Of a stretch of DNA of 64,000 nucleotides, positions 24,726 to 36,492 are shown one piece after another. The first letter of the stretch is position 1. Each line of letters opens with the position of its first letter. This stretch comes from Odontocerum albicorne (taxonomy: Eukaryota; Arthropoda; Insecta; Trichoptera; Odontoceridae), in assembly GCA_949825065.1 (NCBI GenBank), contig OX463844.1, positions 25,577,078 to 25,641,077 on the forward strand. Reading direction: 5' to 3'. The notes below the pieces were generated by a model, which saw nothing but the letters and a program-made list of their open reading frames with translations, was not told the origin of the DNA and did not search any database. Position numbers and translations under genes: made by a program.

Positions 24726-25554
24726 TGTTTTATTATTTAAAACTTTAAATCTAATACATACTCAAAGTTATTATAACTTAAAATATAACTTATTTTAAAG
24801 AATAGTAATGATATTGCATAGTGTAAGAATTTTTCTACATTTTTTTTAATTAAAGATCTTTCTCGTTATAATAAAATATTTTTGTGAAACACTATTCTTG
24901 TGAATATTTAAACTATTTAAATTGAATGAACTTTTTAAGGTATTTAACCAGAAATATGTTAAAGAGGTTTTGAGAAGAAACCAAAAATAATTTTCTTTTA
25001 AAAAATGGGAACACAGGTGTCGTTCAGGTATTAACCAGGTCACGGAATAATAACATCAAAATTAAACCATTTCCATGTTCTTGTGTAGGCAATTCGTAAC
25101 TTGAACAATCTATGTTACGTATCTTCCCTTATAACACCGTACATATATTATATTTGTTTAGCATCATTTAGTATTTTTTTACAAGTTACGTAAATCAAGG
25201 AAAAATACTAGGAAAAAGTATCGATTCGAAATTTCAACAATACAATCTTGTAGAAAAAAAATCTTTTAAATAAATTGCTTAAGGCCGTGAAACCAAAAAT
25301 GTAATAAAACATAATGTGACCGTGAAGTGAACATGAAACAAAACATAATATTTATAAGCTACTGTGTAACATAAATACTCCGATTTCGAAATACGTGCTA
25401 TTAAAGTGAAACATGTCGACAATTGGGAGGAAGGCATTTTCTATTAAAATTTAGGTCGTTCATATTTTAAACTTAACATTTGTTTTGTACTTTTAACAAA
25501 AATTGATATAGGATATTATAAATTAATAGATAGTTAGAAATGTAATAATGAAAT
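24726..25554. other. No feature recognised
   Basis: AT-rich DNA without motif or repeat that I can assign. Confidence 0.4.
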
Positions 25555-25835
25555 AATGTGAATGTGAGAGATATGAGTTAGGATATGATGAATAAGAAAA
25601 CATATATAGCTGCACGAAGAGGAACAAGGAAAATATGACGTCCGAGAGTTACATAGAAGGAGCATGTTAGTTAAATTTTGGAAAACGAAAAGTTAGAAAA
25701 ATAAAAGGAGTTGTATGAGATAAACTATGGATGTGGTAGAGGTCTTTGATGTTTATGAGGTCCGGAATGTGTGGCACTCGATCCTCTCTGCTAACCCATA
25801 CGAGATATGCCGTAATGTGATAGAATGTAAATCCT
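25555..25835 (+). pseudogene. LINE C-terminal tail, heavily decayed
   Basis: It aligns by word order with 8440-8910: tatagctgcacgaagagg, then aggaaaatatgacgtc, then the end ctctctgctaacccatacga followed by gccgtaatgtgatagaatg. The coding frame is lost. Confidence 0.5.
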
Positions 25836-26160
25836 GAACAAGTTGAATTTTATAGAAAAGTGCACTTTATTATGTGCAGCCCTGTATTACACTTATCCTA
25901 ATACATTAACTGTTTTTCTGGAAGATGTATTTAGGGTGTGGGCTGAAAAACATCTGGTGTCCCCGTGGCTGGGCTCGCCCTATATTGGTGGGGTGTATCT
26001 TGTCCGGGGGATGTTATTAGATGAACCCAGACCTTTTGATAGCTTCTGTTTTTTAATGTATTCTCTTTTTAATGTGTTCTTGAAATGTGTCTAAATGTAT
26101 TATGTGCATACTATGTTGCTATCAATAAACCTGTATTTATTTATTTATTATTTATTTCAA
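25836..26160 (+). repeat. Possible LINE 3' untranslated region ending in TTTA-type microsatellite
   Basis: A G+C-richer block ends in atcaataaacctgtatttat and a (TTTA)n-like tract, as many non-LTR elements do. The 83-codon frame in it is not a family I know. Confidence 0.35.
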
Positions 26161-26440
26161 CATCACCAGTGCAAGGGCAAAGCAAACGATTTTTTTTGTA
26201 ATCACATAAAATTTTGAGATGAAATTGCATTATAATACCAACGATCTCTTATATTGTTTAACAAATTGGCAAAAGCTGTTAGAATTGTTTTAAAAAAACA
26301 AATAATTAAAACAAAAATTGTTAATAGAAACAAACCACATGCAAAATATTTAAAACCGCTGAAATTCTCGTAAAATATGGTGAATTAAAGTTGAAATGTT
26401 ATTTTATTCCATTTCGTATTGAATACGTGAAAAAAGTAGG

Positions 26441-26533
26441 TACAAGTGATGGATAGCTTGTTCGGAGTTTCGGTCCGATGGTAGGACACCTTACTCCTTC
26501 ATCGGATAAGTTCTGACTGTTAAGATATTTATT
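26441..26533 (-). repeat. 93-bp repeat, inverted partner of 19468-19560
   Basis: It is the exact complement of 19468-19560, about 6.9 kb away. Both copies have different flanks. Confidence 0.9.
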
Positions 26534-28728
26534 AAAAAGTAGGTGTAAATGAATACGGAATGTCCTACGCAGATATTGTCAAGTCTACTGTACCCGCGCC
26601 TTCTACTTATTTGACAAACTGGAGCAAATTTTTTTTGGTTTCAGAGAATGGGAAACGTTCTTATTAATTTTATTCCACATAATATGAGTAGAGAAAATCC
26701 TTTGTTTTGTTCATACTACGAGAAGGATTACTTCAAATTTACCGGTTTTTCAAAATTTTCTCTCTTAACTATTAACCAATAATGGGTTGAAGTTTCTATG
26801 AATTACGCATAAGATATGATTCAACCATACAATATAATGAAAAAAATATATGTTTTAAATAGAAACCGAATCTCTGATTCGTTCCTTACAGTTAAAGTTC
26901 TCAAAGTGACAAAATGTGATTTTTAAATCACTAAAATAAAAATTTGAGTAAAATAATAAACTGTCTGGAAAGTAATAATTATTTCTCGGATATATATCGT
27001 TAGGACAGCATTTTCGTCGCAAACTTAATTCCAAACATGCTGAATGTATTATATATTAGATTTATCTAAAGATTCTGTTTCATGGGAAATAAATTCAGTA
27101 TAACGATAACATTATTTTCACGTAAAATTACAAAGCAATTGTATGTATTTCCACGTTAAAATCAAAGGTTAAAATTAAATAACTCGTAAATATGACAAAC
27201 AGCTATGATTATATTTTTTAAAACACCATTTTAAATTAAATAATCTATATGCAAATAGATAGATAATATAAACGACCTCAATAATAGTTAATTAACAACA
27301 ATAAACAGGGAGAGAAACAACAAAATAAATAATAAGTAGATTGAATATAATTGTTTTGAAAATCTTCAAAGATTCATGTTTGGTAATGACAGAGCCAAAT
27401 TAAATTCAGGCAAAAAATCTTTTCCGGCACTGGTCAGGTATCAGGTAGATTTAGTTGTGTGTGAAAGGACAGGATATTTCACGTTTTATGGTACATTATA
27501 GGTACTCGATCATCTCACTAGAGCAAATTACATTGTTCTATTGGAAACATTTTGTGATACGCCGGTAATAAATAACTAATGAATATTTTATTAGTCTTAA
27601 GTTACTTATAAATATATACAATAACGTTATTTCCCTGTATAGGTAGGCAGACAGCACAGAGATAAGCACGTAATGCAAAACTACGAGTATGATGGCGCTG
27701 CAGTTATAACAGGGGAGGTGAATGGTTTGCAAGCACGGATCTAAATATAATAACCGTATGCTTGGTTTATTTATTGCTCCATTTATGTATTCAATCTCGT
27801 TCCCTCGCAAGTGTGTTCAAACATTGATAAATGCCGACAATTTTTCGTTTTTAAAATAGATTTAGTGCGTTTCTTTGTCATTCCAGCAAACAAACTAATG
27901 CTTTAGATAACAAAGTGAAAAAAATCCTTGAGAAGAACCAATAGCAGAATAAATCGCATTTAAGTGATCCATGGATATACGGATCGCGTAAATAGAGGGA
28001 TTCCTGTATAAAGCCACATTAAAGACAAGAACAGAAAACACATACAATATACGCGGATAATAATCTAGATTGTTGGTCCCTAAACATGTAACATCTAATT
28101 TACATTATCGTGTTTCATATAATTTGTTTTTCGTATGCATGTATTATATTTACTAGATGTATGTATAAATGCTTCATATGATTATGTTTTCTTGTTTATA
28201 TTGTATGGTCAAGAAAAGTAATTAAAAAAACTTAGTAAACTGAGTAAACCAGACGCTTTTCTATGAAAGTCTTTTAGAAATGTGATCTCAAGTAGGTTTT
28301 TGTCAAAAAAAAAATGTCTTGTAGGTCTGTGTAAAAACGAGGATTCTACAATGTTTTTTTCAATACCTCGTAATCTGAATTATTAAAAAAAATTGAAACT
28401 TTAGTTCCTGAAGCTGGCCAACATCTGGTTGTACAATAATCTGGCGGGCATTTTGCCAGGTAGCAATCTCTTCTAAGCGACCACTTTCTTTGAAGTGTAG
28501 GCCTCGTTAAAATCGTTATACATTTACACTTAATTGTGAAATATCGCACCTCTTTGATTTATTTTCAACACTTCATTTTATTGAAATCTGCGATAAGACC
28601 AATTAAATTAAGTAAGTTACATAAGGTCATAGCAAGATTTCCGGATTCAGGCAACCTAAGAGAGCATATTGACTGAGGTCAATCACAATAGAAACAGTTC
28701 GTGCGAGCAAATATCATTCAAATTTTAA
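26534..28728. other. No gene recognised
   Basis: About 2.2 kb of AT-rich DNA. Small frames at 27538-27810 and 28346-28549 have no recognisable motif. One TACGAGTA word lies at 27682. Confidence 0.4.
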
Positions 28729-28848
28729 TATTATTGAACCGAATAAGGGAGTGAATGGTTCTATTATAATATTATTGAACCGAATAAGGGAGTGAATGGT
28801 TTTATTATAGTATAATTGAACCGAGTAAGGGAGTGAATGATTCTATTA
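28729..28848 (+). repeat. 41-bp tandem repeat, three units
   Basis: Three copies contain gaaccgaataagggagtgaa (starts at about 28736, 28777 and 28818). The third differs by a few bases. Confidence 0.92.
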
Positions 28849-29479
28849 AAAAAAAACAGAGCGCCGAAAGGAATTATTTAAATTCCATACAGAATCATGA
28901 TCGATTGGGAAAATTTTTTTTCCCTTCACGGTTGGTTACTCGCAAAGTGAAAACGCACTTTAAGGTATATCTTTGGATGAATGTAAATTGTATTATAACG
29001 TTAAACAGGTTATCCCAAAAGTCACTTCAGTCACTTACTGACTCCTGCCGTCGAAAACGTGCAATTAATCTCCTAATCTTGATTAACACTCTCCGCCTCG
29101 AAAATTATATTGATGTGCGCGTTATATTCGAACGATTAATATTTCATTTGCGGAATAAAATTTGACTACTTTTATTTATTTCTAATTTGTTGAATTCTCC
29201 ATAAAAAACTGGAAGATGCTTTTTAAATTATCTGATAAAAACAATAAGAATTGAACTAAAAAAATATAATATGTTTTGAACTGATGAGCGACTGATGATG
29301 GGCCACGGTTTAAAAATCTTTTTTTTCGATTTATAAGTATATTGAAATTGTTGTTTAACTTTCGAACAGTAATGTCAATATATCCTCTAAGCGGTAAAAG
29401 TTGTGTTGATACTAATAATGGATTTCGACATGAATTTCTACAATGTTTGTGTCGAAAAAAAATCATTCTTAAAAGCATT

Positions 29480-30540
29480 TCAAATTTGATTACATCTTGT
29501 CATGTCCATACATCTGTCAAGCATATTCTCAAAGTATATATTTTTAAATTCTTCCCTCTTTCAAAATTTTATGAATTTGGTCATGACACGGATTTCTAGG
29601 TCTTCTCAAACTTGTATCCTCTATACCAGGGGTCGACAAACTTTTTTGGCTAAAAAATTTAGGCTCGACGGGCCAGGAACCAAACTCGAGGATATTTGTA
29701 TAGGTAATTCTACTTATATAACATAAAAAAAACAAGTTTTACCTTTTTTATTAGGTGGTGATAATATTTATACACATTTTACTAACACACTTGCGGAAAA
29801 ACGAATGAAATATTTACATTAATTAATTAAAGTATTATAGAAACAGGCAAAATTTTCGTATTGCTGAACAACTATGGAAACATAATACTAATTAGCTTTA
29901 CCAATGAGATGAATGTAATTGCTTTTTCTGGAAAACATTTTATCAAACTGCAGTTCGAAGTTAGTACTTCCTATCATCAAAATTGATTTGCAAACGGTCA
30001 TATGTTAATGCTGACATGTATTGAGATTGTACGTACTTCATTTTTGAACATTTACATCTTTTTTGTGATAGCTAATATTTTCTTGAAATAAAAATGTTGT
30101 TCGTGACAAAATAATTTTATTTCATTCAAGTATTACAATTAACTTAGACTAACTATGTACTTAATAAAACAACATTAAACATATACAATTTAATTAAAAC
30201 AATTTTATAAAACAAACACATAACAATGATTGGATATTATTAGCTCGCGGGCCGGATTAAAATAGGCATCGGACTGGATTTGACCCGCGGGCCGTAGTTG
30301 GCCGACCTCTGCTCTATACAACTCATATAGTTTATTTTTGTAAATTTTTCATCATTCACCTTTCTACATGGCCGAATGCTTATTTTCTCATCATAAGCAC
30401 TGTATCTTCTTTCAATCCATATTTTTTCTAGTGTCTTCTTTCCTATTCTGTCACCCATTGTTTTTCGACACATTCTACGCAACGCTCTAATTTCTAATAA
30501 CTTTTTGCTACGTCCTAGTTTCGCTTGTATGTCATATATT
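29480..30540 (-). pseudogene. LINE C-terminal tail on minus strand, split by a hAT insertion
   Basis: From right to left the minus strand reads RMCRKTMGDRIGKKTLEK, then YDEKISIRPCRKVNDEKF (a decayed LRWFGHVERMNDE), NYMSC at 30312-30330, then after the hAT element RPRNPCHDQIHKIL and KEGRI. This is the GRPR..W.DQI.. end of a LINE. The two halves join cleanly when 29627-30311 and one target copy are removed. Confidence 0.6.
29627..30311. mobile_element. hAT-type non-autonomous element, 685 bp, perfect TSD
   Basis: Left end CAGGGGTCGACAAACT, right end AGTTGGCCGACCTCTG. Both sides have the identical 8-mer ctctatac (29619-29626 and 30312-30319). There is no transposase. It inserted into the LINE relic described at 29480-30540. 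Confidence 0.88.
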
Positions 30541-30607
30541 TGAATGGATAGGAAAGATAAAGACCGCTTGTATGTTATATCTTTGAATGGATAGGAAAGA
30601 TGGAGAC
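30522..30607 (+). repeat. 43-bp tandem duplication
   Basis: Units 30522-30564 and 30565-30607 are near-identical (core tgaatggataggaaagat). Confidence 0.92.
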
Positions 30608-31076
30608 CGATCCGAAATATTTTACATTATTTCTCTCTTTCATCGATTTTCGAAGAACAAGGATTGAGAAACATATAAAGTATGTTCAATTGACGAGTTC
30701 GTCTACCGATATATTTAATTAACTGTTATATAAATAGCCACGTTAGAATTCGGTCTGACGGAGGATTTCATTAGAGCCATTTCTTAGGGCAAATCTTAGT
30801 TTCATTCAGTGTACCGACTGAAAGAAAAGGCTTGTAAGATTGTTGTGAAGAAGTTTAATTAAAGCAGCGATTCTTATCGAGGGTAATATCGGCTCCTGGA
30901 TGACGATTTTTTTTTGGGGGACGTTGAATTGTAAAGAATAAGTAGAGAGCGGTAGGTTTCAAAGGAGGGTATTTATTTAAAATAAAGAGATAATTCCTCG
31001 TGATCGAGTATGATAACAAATATCCTGCGGATCCTGTGCGTATATTAGTTTATTGTGTATAAGCCGTTGCAACAAA
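30608..31076. other. No feature recognised
   Basis: Mixed-composition DNA with no assignable motif. Confidence 0.4.
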
Positions 31077-31355
31077 TTTACATTCTAAACCGAAAAAATC
31101 AAAATTTCGATGGCAAGGAGATTAATTATCCAAATCTGCAGCAGCCTTTTATTAGAAAAATTCGCATCAAAAAATTTTTACAGCGCTATAAGAATTTATA
31201 ATAAGCAGTATATAAGTAACATAAAAACATAAATTCAGATGTCAAACAGTGTAAGAGTAAAATCAGTCTAGAAGTCAATCCGCCAGGAATCGAACCTGGG
31301 TCTCCAGTTGACTAGCGTGAATTCTAACTGTTAGATTACAACCGCCAGCTATATT
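31077..31355 (-). repeat. tRNA-derived SINE, family B
   Basis: The right end on the minus strand has ctggcggttgtaatctaac, and box B ggttcgattcctggcgg. The body has gatggcaaggagattaa and ttataataagcagtatataag. A second copy at 43955-44215 shares body and head, which defines the family. Confidence 0.6.
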
Positions 31356-31886
31356 AAATATTTCAATAATAAAATAATTTCAGCCTGACATTATAGCTCA
31401 CTTGTAATCGTCACTTGTCTCACAACTGATTTTGTTCACAGCATTTCCGTCTTCGTTGAAACAGGTGCCAGCGCGGTAAGTTAGATACAAAAATAGAAAT
31501 CGGCTGGAAATTTCAAAACTGGAGCCGAATATATAATATAACTCGTAAAAAATCATTAATCACATTAATTATGACAATACTAGCAGTTATGATAAGGTAA
31601 ATAAAAAAATACAAGTGTAAAATAAGAATCAAGCGTTCTCACTCGTTATAAAAAGCTTTCTGGTTTTAATATTTATATTTTAAATATTAAAACAGATTCA
31701 TCTTGGTAATAAAGAAAATAGTTGTCGTTGTTTTTTATGCTTTAAAAAAACAAATAAACAAAAACTTTAATATTTTCGAGGTAACCTGGGGGGGGGGGGA
31801 GGGGGGCGTTGATTTAAGCTGTAAAGGGGCGTCGGTACAAAAAAGTTAGGAAATCCTAATTTAAACCCTCATATACGATTTTGTTA
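31356..31886. other. AT-rich DNA with a G-run at 31789-31808
   Basis: Nothing coding. A run of 11 G, one A and six G lies at 31789-31806, a possible G-quadruplex former or an assembly-sensitive tract. Confidence 0.6.
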
Positions 31887-32235
31887 ATACCTCTGTGGCC
31901 TGGTTGGTAAGGCACCTGTCTTCCAATCTGGGGAATTGCGGGCTCGATTTCCGCTGATGCTTGATTTTTTTATTTAAGGTTCAAATCTGGTTTTCTTTTA
32001 AGGTGTCTTCTAAATCTATATTTATTTAGATTTTTTTGCAAAATACACAAATGGTGAGTCAATTTAGCTCTTTTCTATCAAACCCGATAAAAGTTTCGTA
32101 GATTAGTGCCAGTTAGTTACTGGGTGAAAGATTGGAACGTTTTTAAAAATAAAACTTACACATACTTAAAACTCTTTCAGGTTGGTGAAAAAAGATTGTC
32201 GCATGACAATAAGTCCGCCAGGCTGTACTTTAAAC
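31887..32235 (+). repeat. tRNA-derived SINE (SINE-1) with insertion in body
   Basis: Head: tacctctgtggcctggttgg, taaggcacctgtcttccaat, box B-like gggctcgatttccgc. Tail: caggttggtgaaaaaagatt and cgcatgacaataagtccgcc. The body is about 120 bp longer than in the 24.5 kb copy. Confidence 0.75.
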
Positions 32236-32519
32236 AGCAATAGTGTAATTCACTACAAGGAATGCGAGTGCAGGTAATAATGTCTTGAAGTTGCCAATTC
32301 TAAATAAATTTCATATCAGTTGAAGATTATTATTCCATAAAATATATGAAAACTTCAGACGAGGAACGGAACAATGAGAAAACTTTATCAATACATAAAA
32401 TATAATAATTTCAGATCCTGGAAATTGTATAAAGTGCTCATTATTAAGGATTACGAATAAAACTCTTATGATCTGCACTAAAAGGTGTTAAAATAATAAA
32501 TCACTTTCAAAAGCTGTTT

Positions 32520-33054
32520 TATTTATTGGTTTTAATAAAGTAATCTATAACACATAATTTTGCCATAGGCTGTGTACACATTTATATCTTAAGAAATAAT
32601 CTAATTTATATACGATATTATAACTGCGAACTAATTTAATTATAATTTTCAATATGTACATAATTTTATTTTTAATTATCTTAATTTTTAATTTCTTAAA
32701 AATAGTTAATGCCTAAATACTAACTTATAACTAGATAACAATTCTTGCAGCTTATTATTTTAATACTAATTATTTAATACGTACATGTTCACTCGATCAG
32801 GCTACTTGCATTTCATTGCATTCACATGACCTTGGTTTTCCTTGCTACTGTAGGTAGACTAGTCAGGCAACAGATTATGCTTCGAAAGAATGATGTTTTA
32901 TTTATTCATTAATTTGACCGAGTGTACGGTTGTTTTCGACCATTTTAAATATTTACAGTAATTCAAATCAAATTAGAATATGGAGTACACATGAATTTAA
33001 AGCCTACGTGATAGAAAATGTATAAACATTAACATGACTCATCAGTCTACTTGC
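32520..33054. repeat. Diverged relative of the palindrome arm (49.36-49.9 kb)
   Basis: aataaagtaatctataacac, ttttgccataggctgtgtac and later ttttaatactaat match, in order, the outer part of the left palindrome arm. Divergence is high. The remaining DNA to 33054 is unassigned. Confidence 0.5.
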
Positions 33055-33755
33055 TCGTATAGATCATTCAGTCAGAAGAGTCATTTTGCAATAGTGTGAG
33101 TAACATTGCGTTTACAAAAACTTTATCACTTTATTTTTTTAATGAAGTGAAAAAGAAAAAAATATAAAAATAATATTTTATATTCAAACATTGAAATGAA
33201 CACACACGTTTTGTTAATTAAAAATGGTGTCAGCTTAAATTGTAATAATCATAAAAATAAAACGAAAGTAAGTTTATTTCACATATTAATTCTTTAGGCA
33301 TGACAGATTCTAGGAAACAATAAGAATGAAACTTTTCAAGATAAAAAATAAATATAAGTACAAGTATTATAAAGTAAATATGTTCGTCAGCTTTAATTGG
33401 ATTGCACATAAAAATAAAATGAATGTACGATTATTTAATATATTAATGTATTATAATTACAATGCCAAATAATAAAGTTTTAAAATAATAGTGGATGGAG
33501 TGATACTAAATTCTAGGAAACTTTAAGTTATAAGAAAGTTTTTGAATTATACATTACATTAGATCAAAATCGCATTCCTAATTTCGACATGGTAGTGTTT
33601 TTCTAATTACCGAGTATTTTAACAACAATATAAACGTGCGCTCTGCGCCATACAATCGTGTGGCGTTCTAAATTCAATACTACTACATAAGTTGTGTAAT
33701 ACGGAGAGTGTTACTCACACTATTGCTAAATGACTATACGAGTGTCGTGTGACAA
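33055..33755. repeat. Pair of inverted repeats about 55 bp long, 0.6 kb apart
   Basis: gcaatagtgtgagtaaca (about 33093-33110) is faced by tgttactcacactattgc (about 33708-33725), with partial homology outward to the word ctcgtatag. It could be a decayed foldback or MITE. No coding sequence lies between. Confidence 0.5.
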
Positions 33756-33816
33756 CGTCGTGTGTGCTACGGCTGAGTTGGCTGATCTAAATATTGTTAC
33801 ATTCATTTCAAATGTA

Positions 33817-35051
33817 CAGGGTGGCCACTGAAAGACTGAATGATATAAAATAAAAATAACTTTAACACTTGTTTTTTTATTATTTTATTTGGAAACATAA
33901 TTAATGATTTTTTTAGTATTATGTTTGAAAAACAACGTCACTCAAATGACCACCATTTTCCCGCTCACAAATACTGGTTCTTTACACAGCATTTTCTTTG
34001 ACCGTACAAAAGGTTTTAGGTCGTACATGTTGGATTTTGGCTCGAATGTTCTCCTTATTTCTTGAATTGTTCGAGGTTTATTTACGTAAACTCGTTCTTT
34101 TAAGTAGCCCCACAAAGTCTGGTGCCGTCAAATTAAGTGAACGCGGAGGCCAAACAAATTCAGCTTTGTTTTTAAATTATTCATTTACCGAAAATTTATT
34201 TGCTGGACGTCCATCGTCGCCCTGGCAGTGTGCGCAGTAGCTTCATTATGTTAGAACACCTCCTGATTATATTCGACCGCTGGGTGTAAAAAATATTCAA
34301 GCATTGTCCTATACGGGGCCCTGTTGATTCTTTCTGGCTGACCTTCCTCCTTTTCAAAGAAATAGGGACAAATAACTCTTTCAGCCATAACACCACACCA
34401 GACAGTGCATTTTTGAGGATACAATTGATGGTGATGGAATTCCTTAGGATTCTCAGTACCCCAAAATCTGCAGTTTTGTTTGTTGATGTACCCGTTTAAA
34501 TGAAAATCACTCATAATCAAGTTGTTCAAAAAGTTGTTATCTCTGGCTAGGTGTTGAAATCGAATGGCGTACTGCAGGCGCTGCTGAGTATCTTGGGGCA
34601 GTAAAGCTTGGACCATTTGGATCTTGTATGGAAACATTTTAAAATCCAGTTTCAGAATCTTCTGAAGCGATGTAGTAGTAGTAGACGACGGGTAGAGGCA
34701 GATGGATCCTCAAGTACACTCTGCCATACAGCTTCCACCGCTGCGTCAGTGCACTTAGAACCTCTTCCCGGAAGATTGCCGACTGATCCAGTTCTTTCAA
34801 ACCGGGCGATTGGGTTCGAGCATGTTATCGCTAGGAGATACTCTGACATTAAAATGTTGCCGGTATTTTCCTTGAGTTTCAATTATTGATCTTTCGCTGG
34901 AATAGAAAAACCCTATAAGTTTTATTCGTAACTGGACATCATACGTAACCTTTTTTATTTCCAAAGGGTGCTGTATAACCAGTAAAAAAAAGATTGAAAA
35001 TGAAATAGTTATGACTTTTTTAAATCCTTCAGTCTTTCAGTGGCCACCCTG
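33817..35051 (-). mobile_element. IS630/mariner-type transposon, decayed
   Basis: A 1235-bp element starts cagggtggccactgaaagac and ends in the complement gtctttcagtggccaccctg. The left TA is present (33815-33816); the right one has become CA. The transposase is on the minus strand. Confidence 0.88.
33950..34889 (-). pseudogene. IS630/mariner-type transposase relic
   Basis: N-terminal part at 34652-34882: NPIARFERTGSVGNLPGRGS, and DPSASTRRL. Middle at 34251-34637: MFPYKIQMVQALLPQDTQQR, SDFHLNGYINKQNCRFWGTE, HPQKCTVWCGVMAE. The first catalytic site, normally SDE, has lost residues here (MSDFHLNG). The C-terminal third (34000-34180) reads WPPRSLNLT.PDFVGLLK, a decayed WPPRSCDLTPLDYFLWG. It is broken by several frameshifts. 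Confidence 0.8.
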
Positions 35052-35499
35052 CATAATTTATTTCTAAAGTTGCATTTATTACTAACAATTATTTTAAACT
35101 TATATTTTTGTTCTATTTCGTTTTATATAAAGATTAATTACCTTACTTTATTTTAAAATTTATGTGGCTAAAATTTCATTTAAAATTATTTAAAACTCGT
35201 ACCATTGTTGACTTACATCAAAAAGTATATATTTATAAACCTAACATCTCCCTTCAGTGACGTGGTGTATTTTCCTGTTTCCCATTTCCACATTACCCTA
35301 TTTTATCCCATACCTGGTATACTGATTAGAGGATTTCCATGTTTCAAGTCAGCACAATGGAGAATTCCAATAAAGAATTCTTGTATCCCCAAAAAAGCCC
35401 ACTTCATGAATTAATTCATAAAGGTAATTCCTTTCAATTAGAATAATATCTCTCTCTGCCAAATTACTGTGCCCTTTTTAGTGAACATTGTAGTTTTAT
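35052..35499. other. No feature recognised
   Basis: AT-rich DNA. The frame at 35205-35414 has no recognisable motif. Confidence 0.4.
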
Positions 35500-36310
35500 T
35501 GTCATTTGTTTTATCAAACACTGTTTATTTAACGGTACAACCCTACCGGTTATACCGCCACATAAAGTGGATAATACGTTTTCTATCGTTACATAATATA
35601 TTTTCTATCGACGATGCCTAATTCTTACATATCAATAGTATCGGAAATAAATTTGACAAACCCGGGGGGGCTCGAAATTTCTAATTCAGTGCATCGGGTT
35701 GAGCATCTGGCAAACACACATATTCCCAGAACCTCGCCGCTGCTCGCTGAAGTTGTCTACTATCTCCCTTCCCCCCAATCCCCAACTCAAATGTTTACCG
35801 TTAGAAGTGTGTATGTCGGTACCAGTTCGAATATAATTCAGTATTGTTAGTGCTTCCCTGATAATGAGGGGAAAACCTTGAAACCGGTAGGGTTATACAG
35901 TTACATAAAGTGGAATAAACAGTGTTTGATAAAACAAATTACAATTTATTTAAGCAATAATCAGGGGAGCACAAACTAGACTGAATTATGTTCAAATACA
36001 TACTTCTAACAGTAAAAAATCGGGTTGGGGAAACTTCAGCGAGCAGCAGCGAGATTCTAAGAATATGTGTGTTTGCCAGATATCACCCCGATGAATTAAC
36101 TTGGATATTTCCAGGGCCTTTAATCTGTCCAATTTATTTCCGTTACTTTTGATATGTAAGAATTTGGCATTATCGATAGAAAATATATTATGTAACGTTA
36201 GAAAATGTATTATCGATAGAAAATATATTATCCACTTTGTGTAAAGGTATGACCGGTAGGATTATACCGTTACGTAAAAAGGAATAAACAGTGTTTGATA
36301 AAAAAAAGTA
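35500..36310. mobile_element. Penelope family-2 foldback (inverted terminal blocks)
   Basis: A block from about 35575 to 35935 (plus) is followed by its inverted partner from about 35940 to 36230, sharing catctggcaaacacacata, agaagtgtgtatgt-type and atcgatagaaaatatatta words. Short tails gtggaataaacagtgtttga lie at 35908 and 36281 (variant) and, inverted, at about 35515. The centre at about 35940 gives a hairpin of some 300 bp per arm. Confidence 0.7.
35848..35900 (+). ncRNA. Hammerhead-like motif, Penelope family 2, mutated core
   Basis: It has CCCTGATAATGAGGGG, AAAACCTTGAAAC and CGGTAGGG. The core is CTGATAA instead of CTGATGA, so it is likely inactive. Stem I CCC/GGG and stem II GAGG/CCTT still pair. 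Confidence 0.45.
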
Positions 36311-36492
36311 CAATGTATTTGAACGTCCACAATGTGAAAGTTTTAACTATAAATAATATATTGTAGTTTTAGTGTTTTGTATATTATAACATCAAAACTA
36401 GTCGTATAATAATTTCAATATACCTTCTAAATGTGAACAAAGTGTTTATAAAAATAACGTTTTCCAATAAGAATTGGCCACATATTTCTTCC

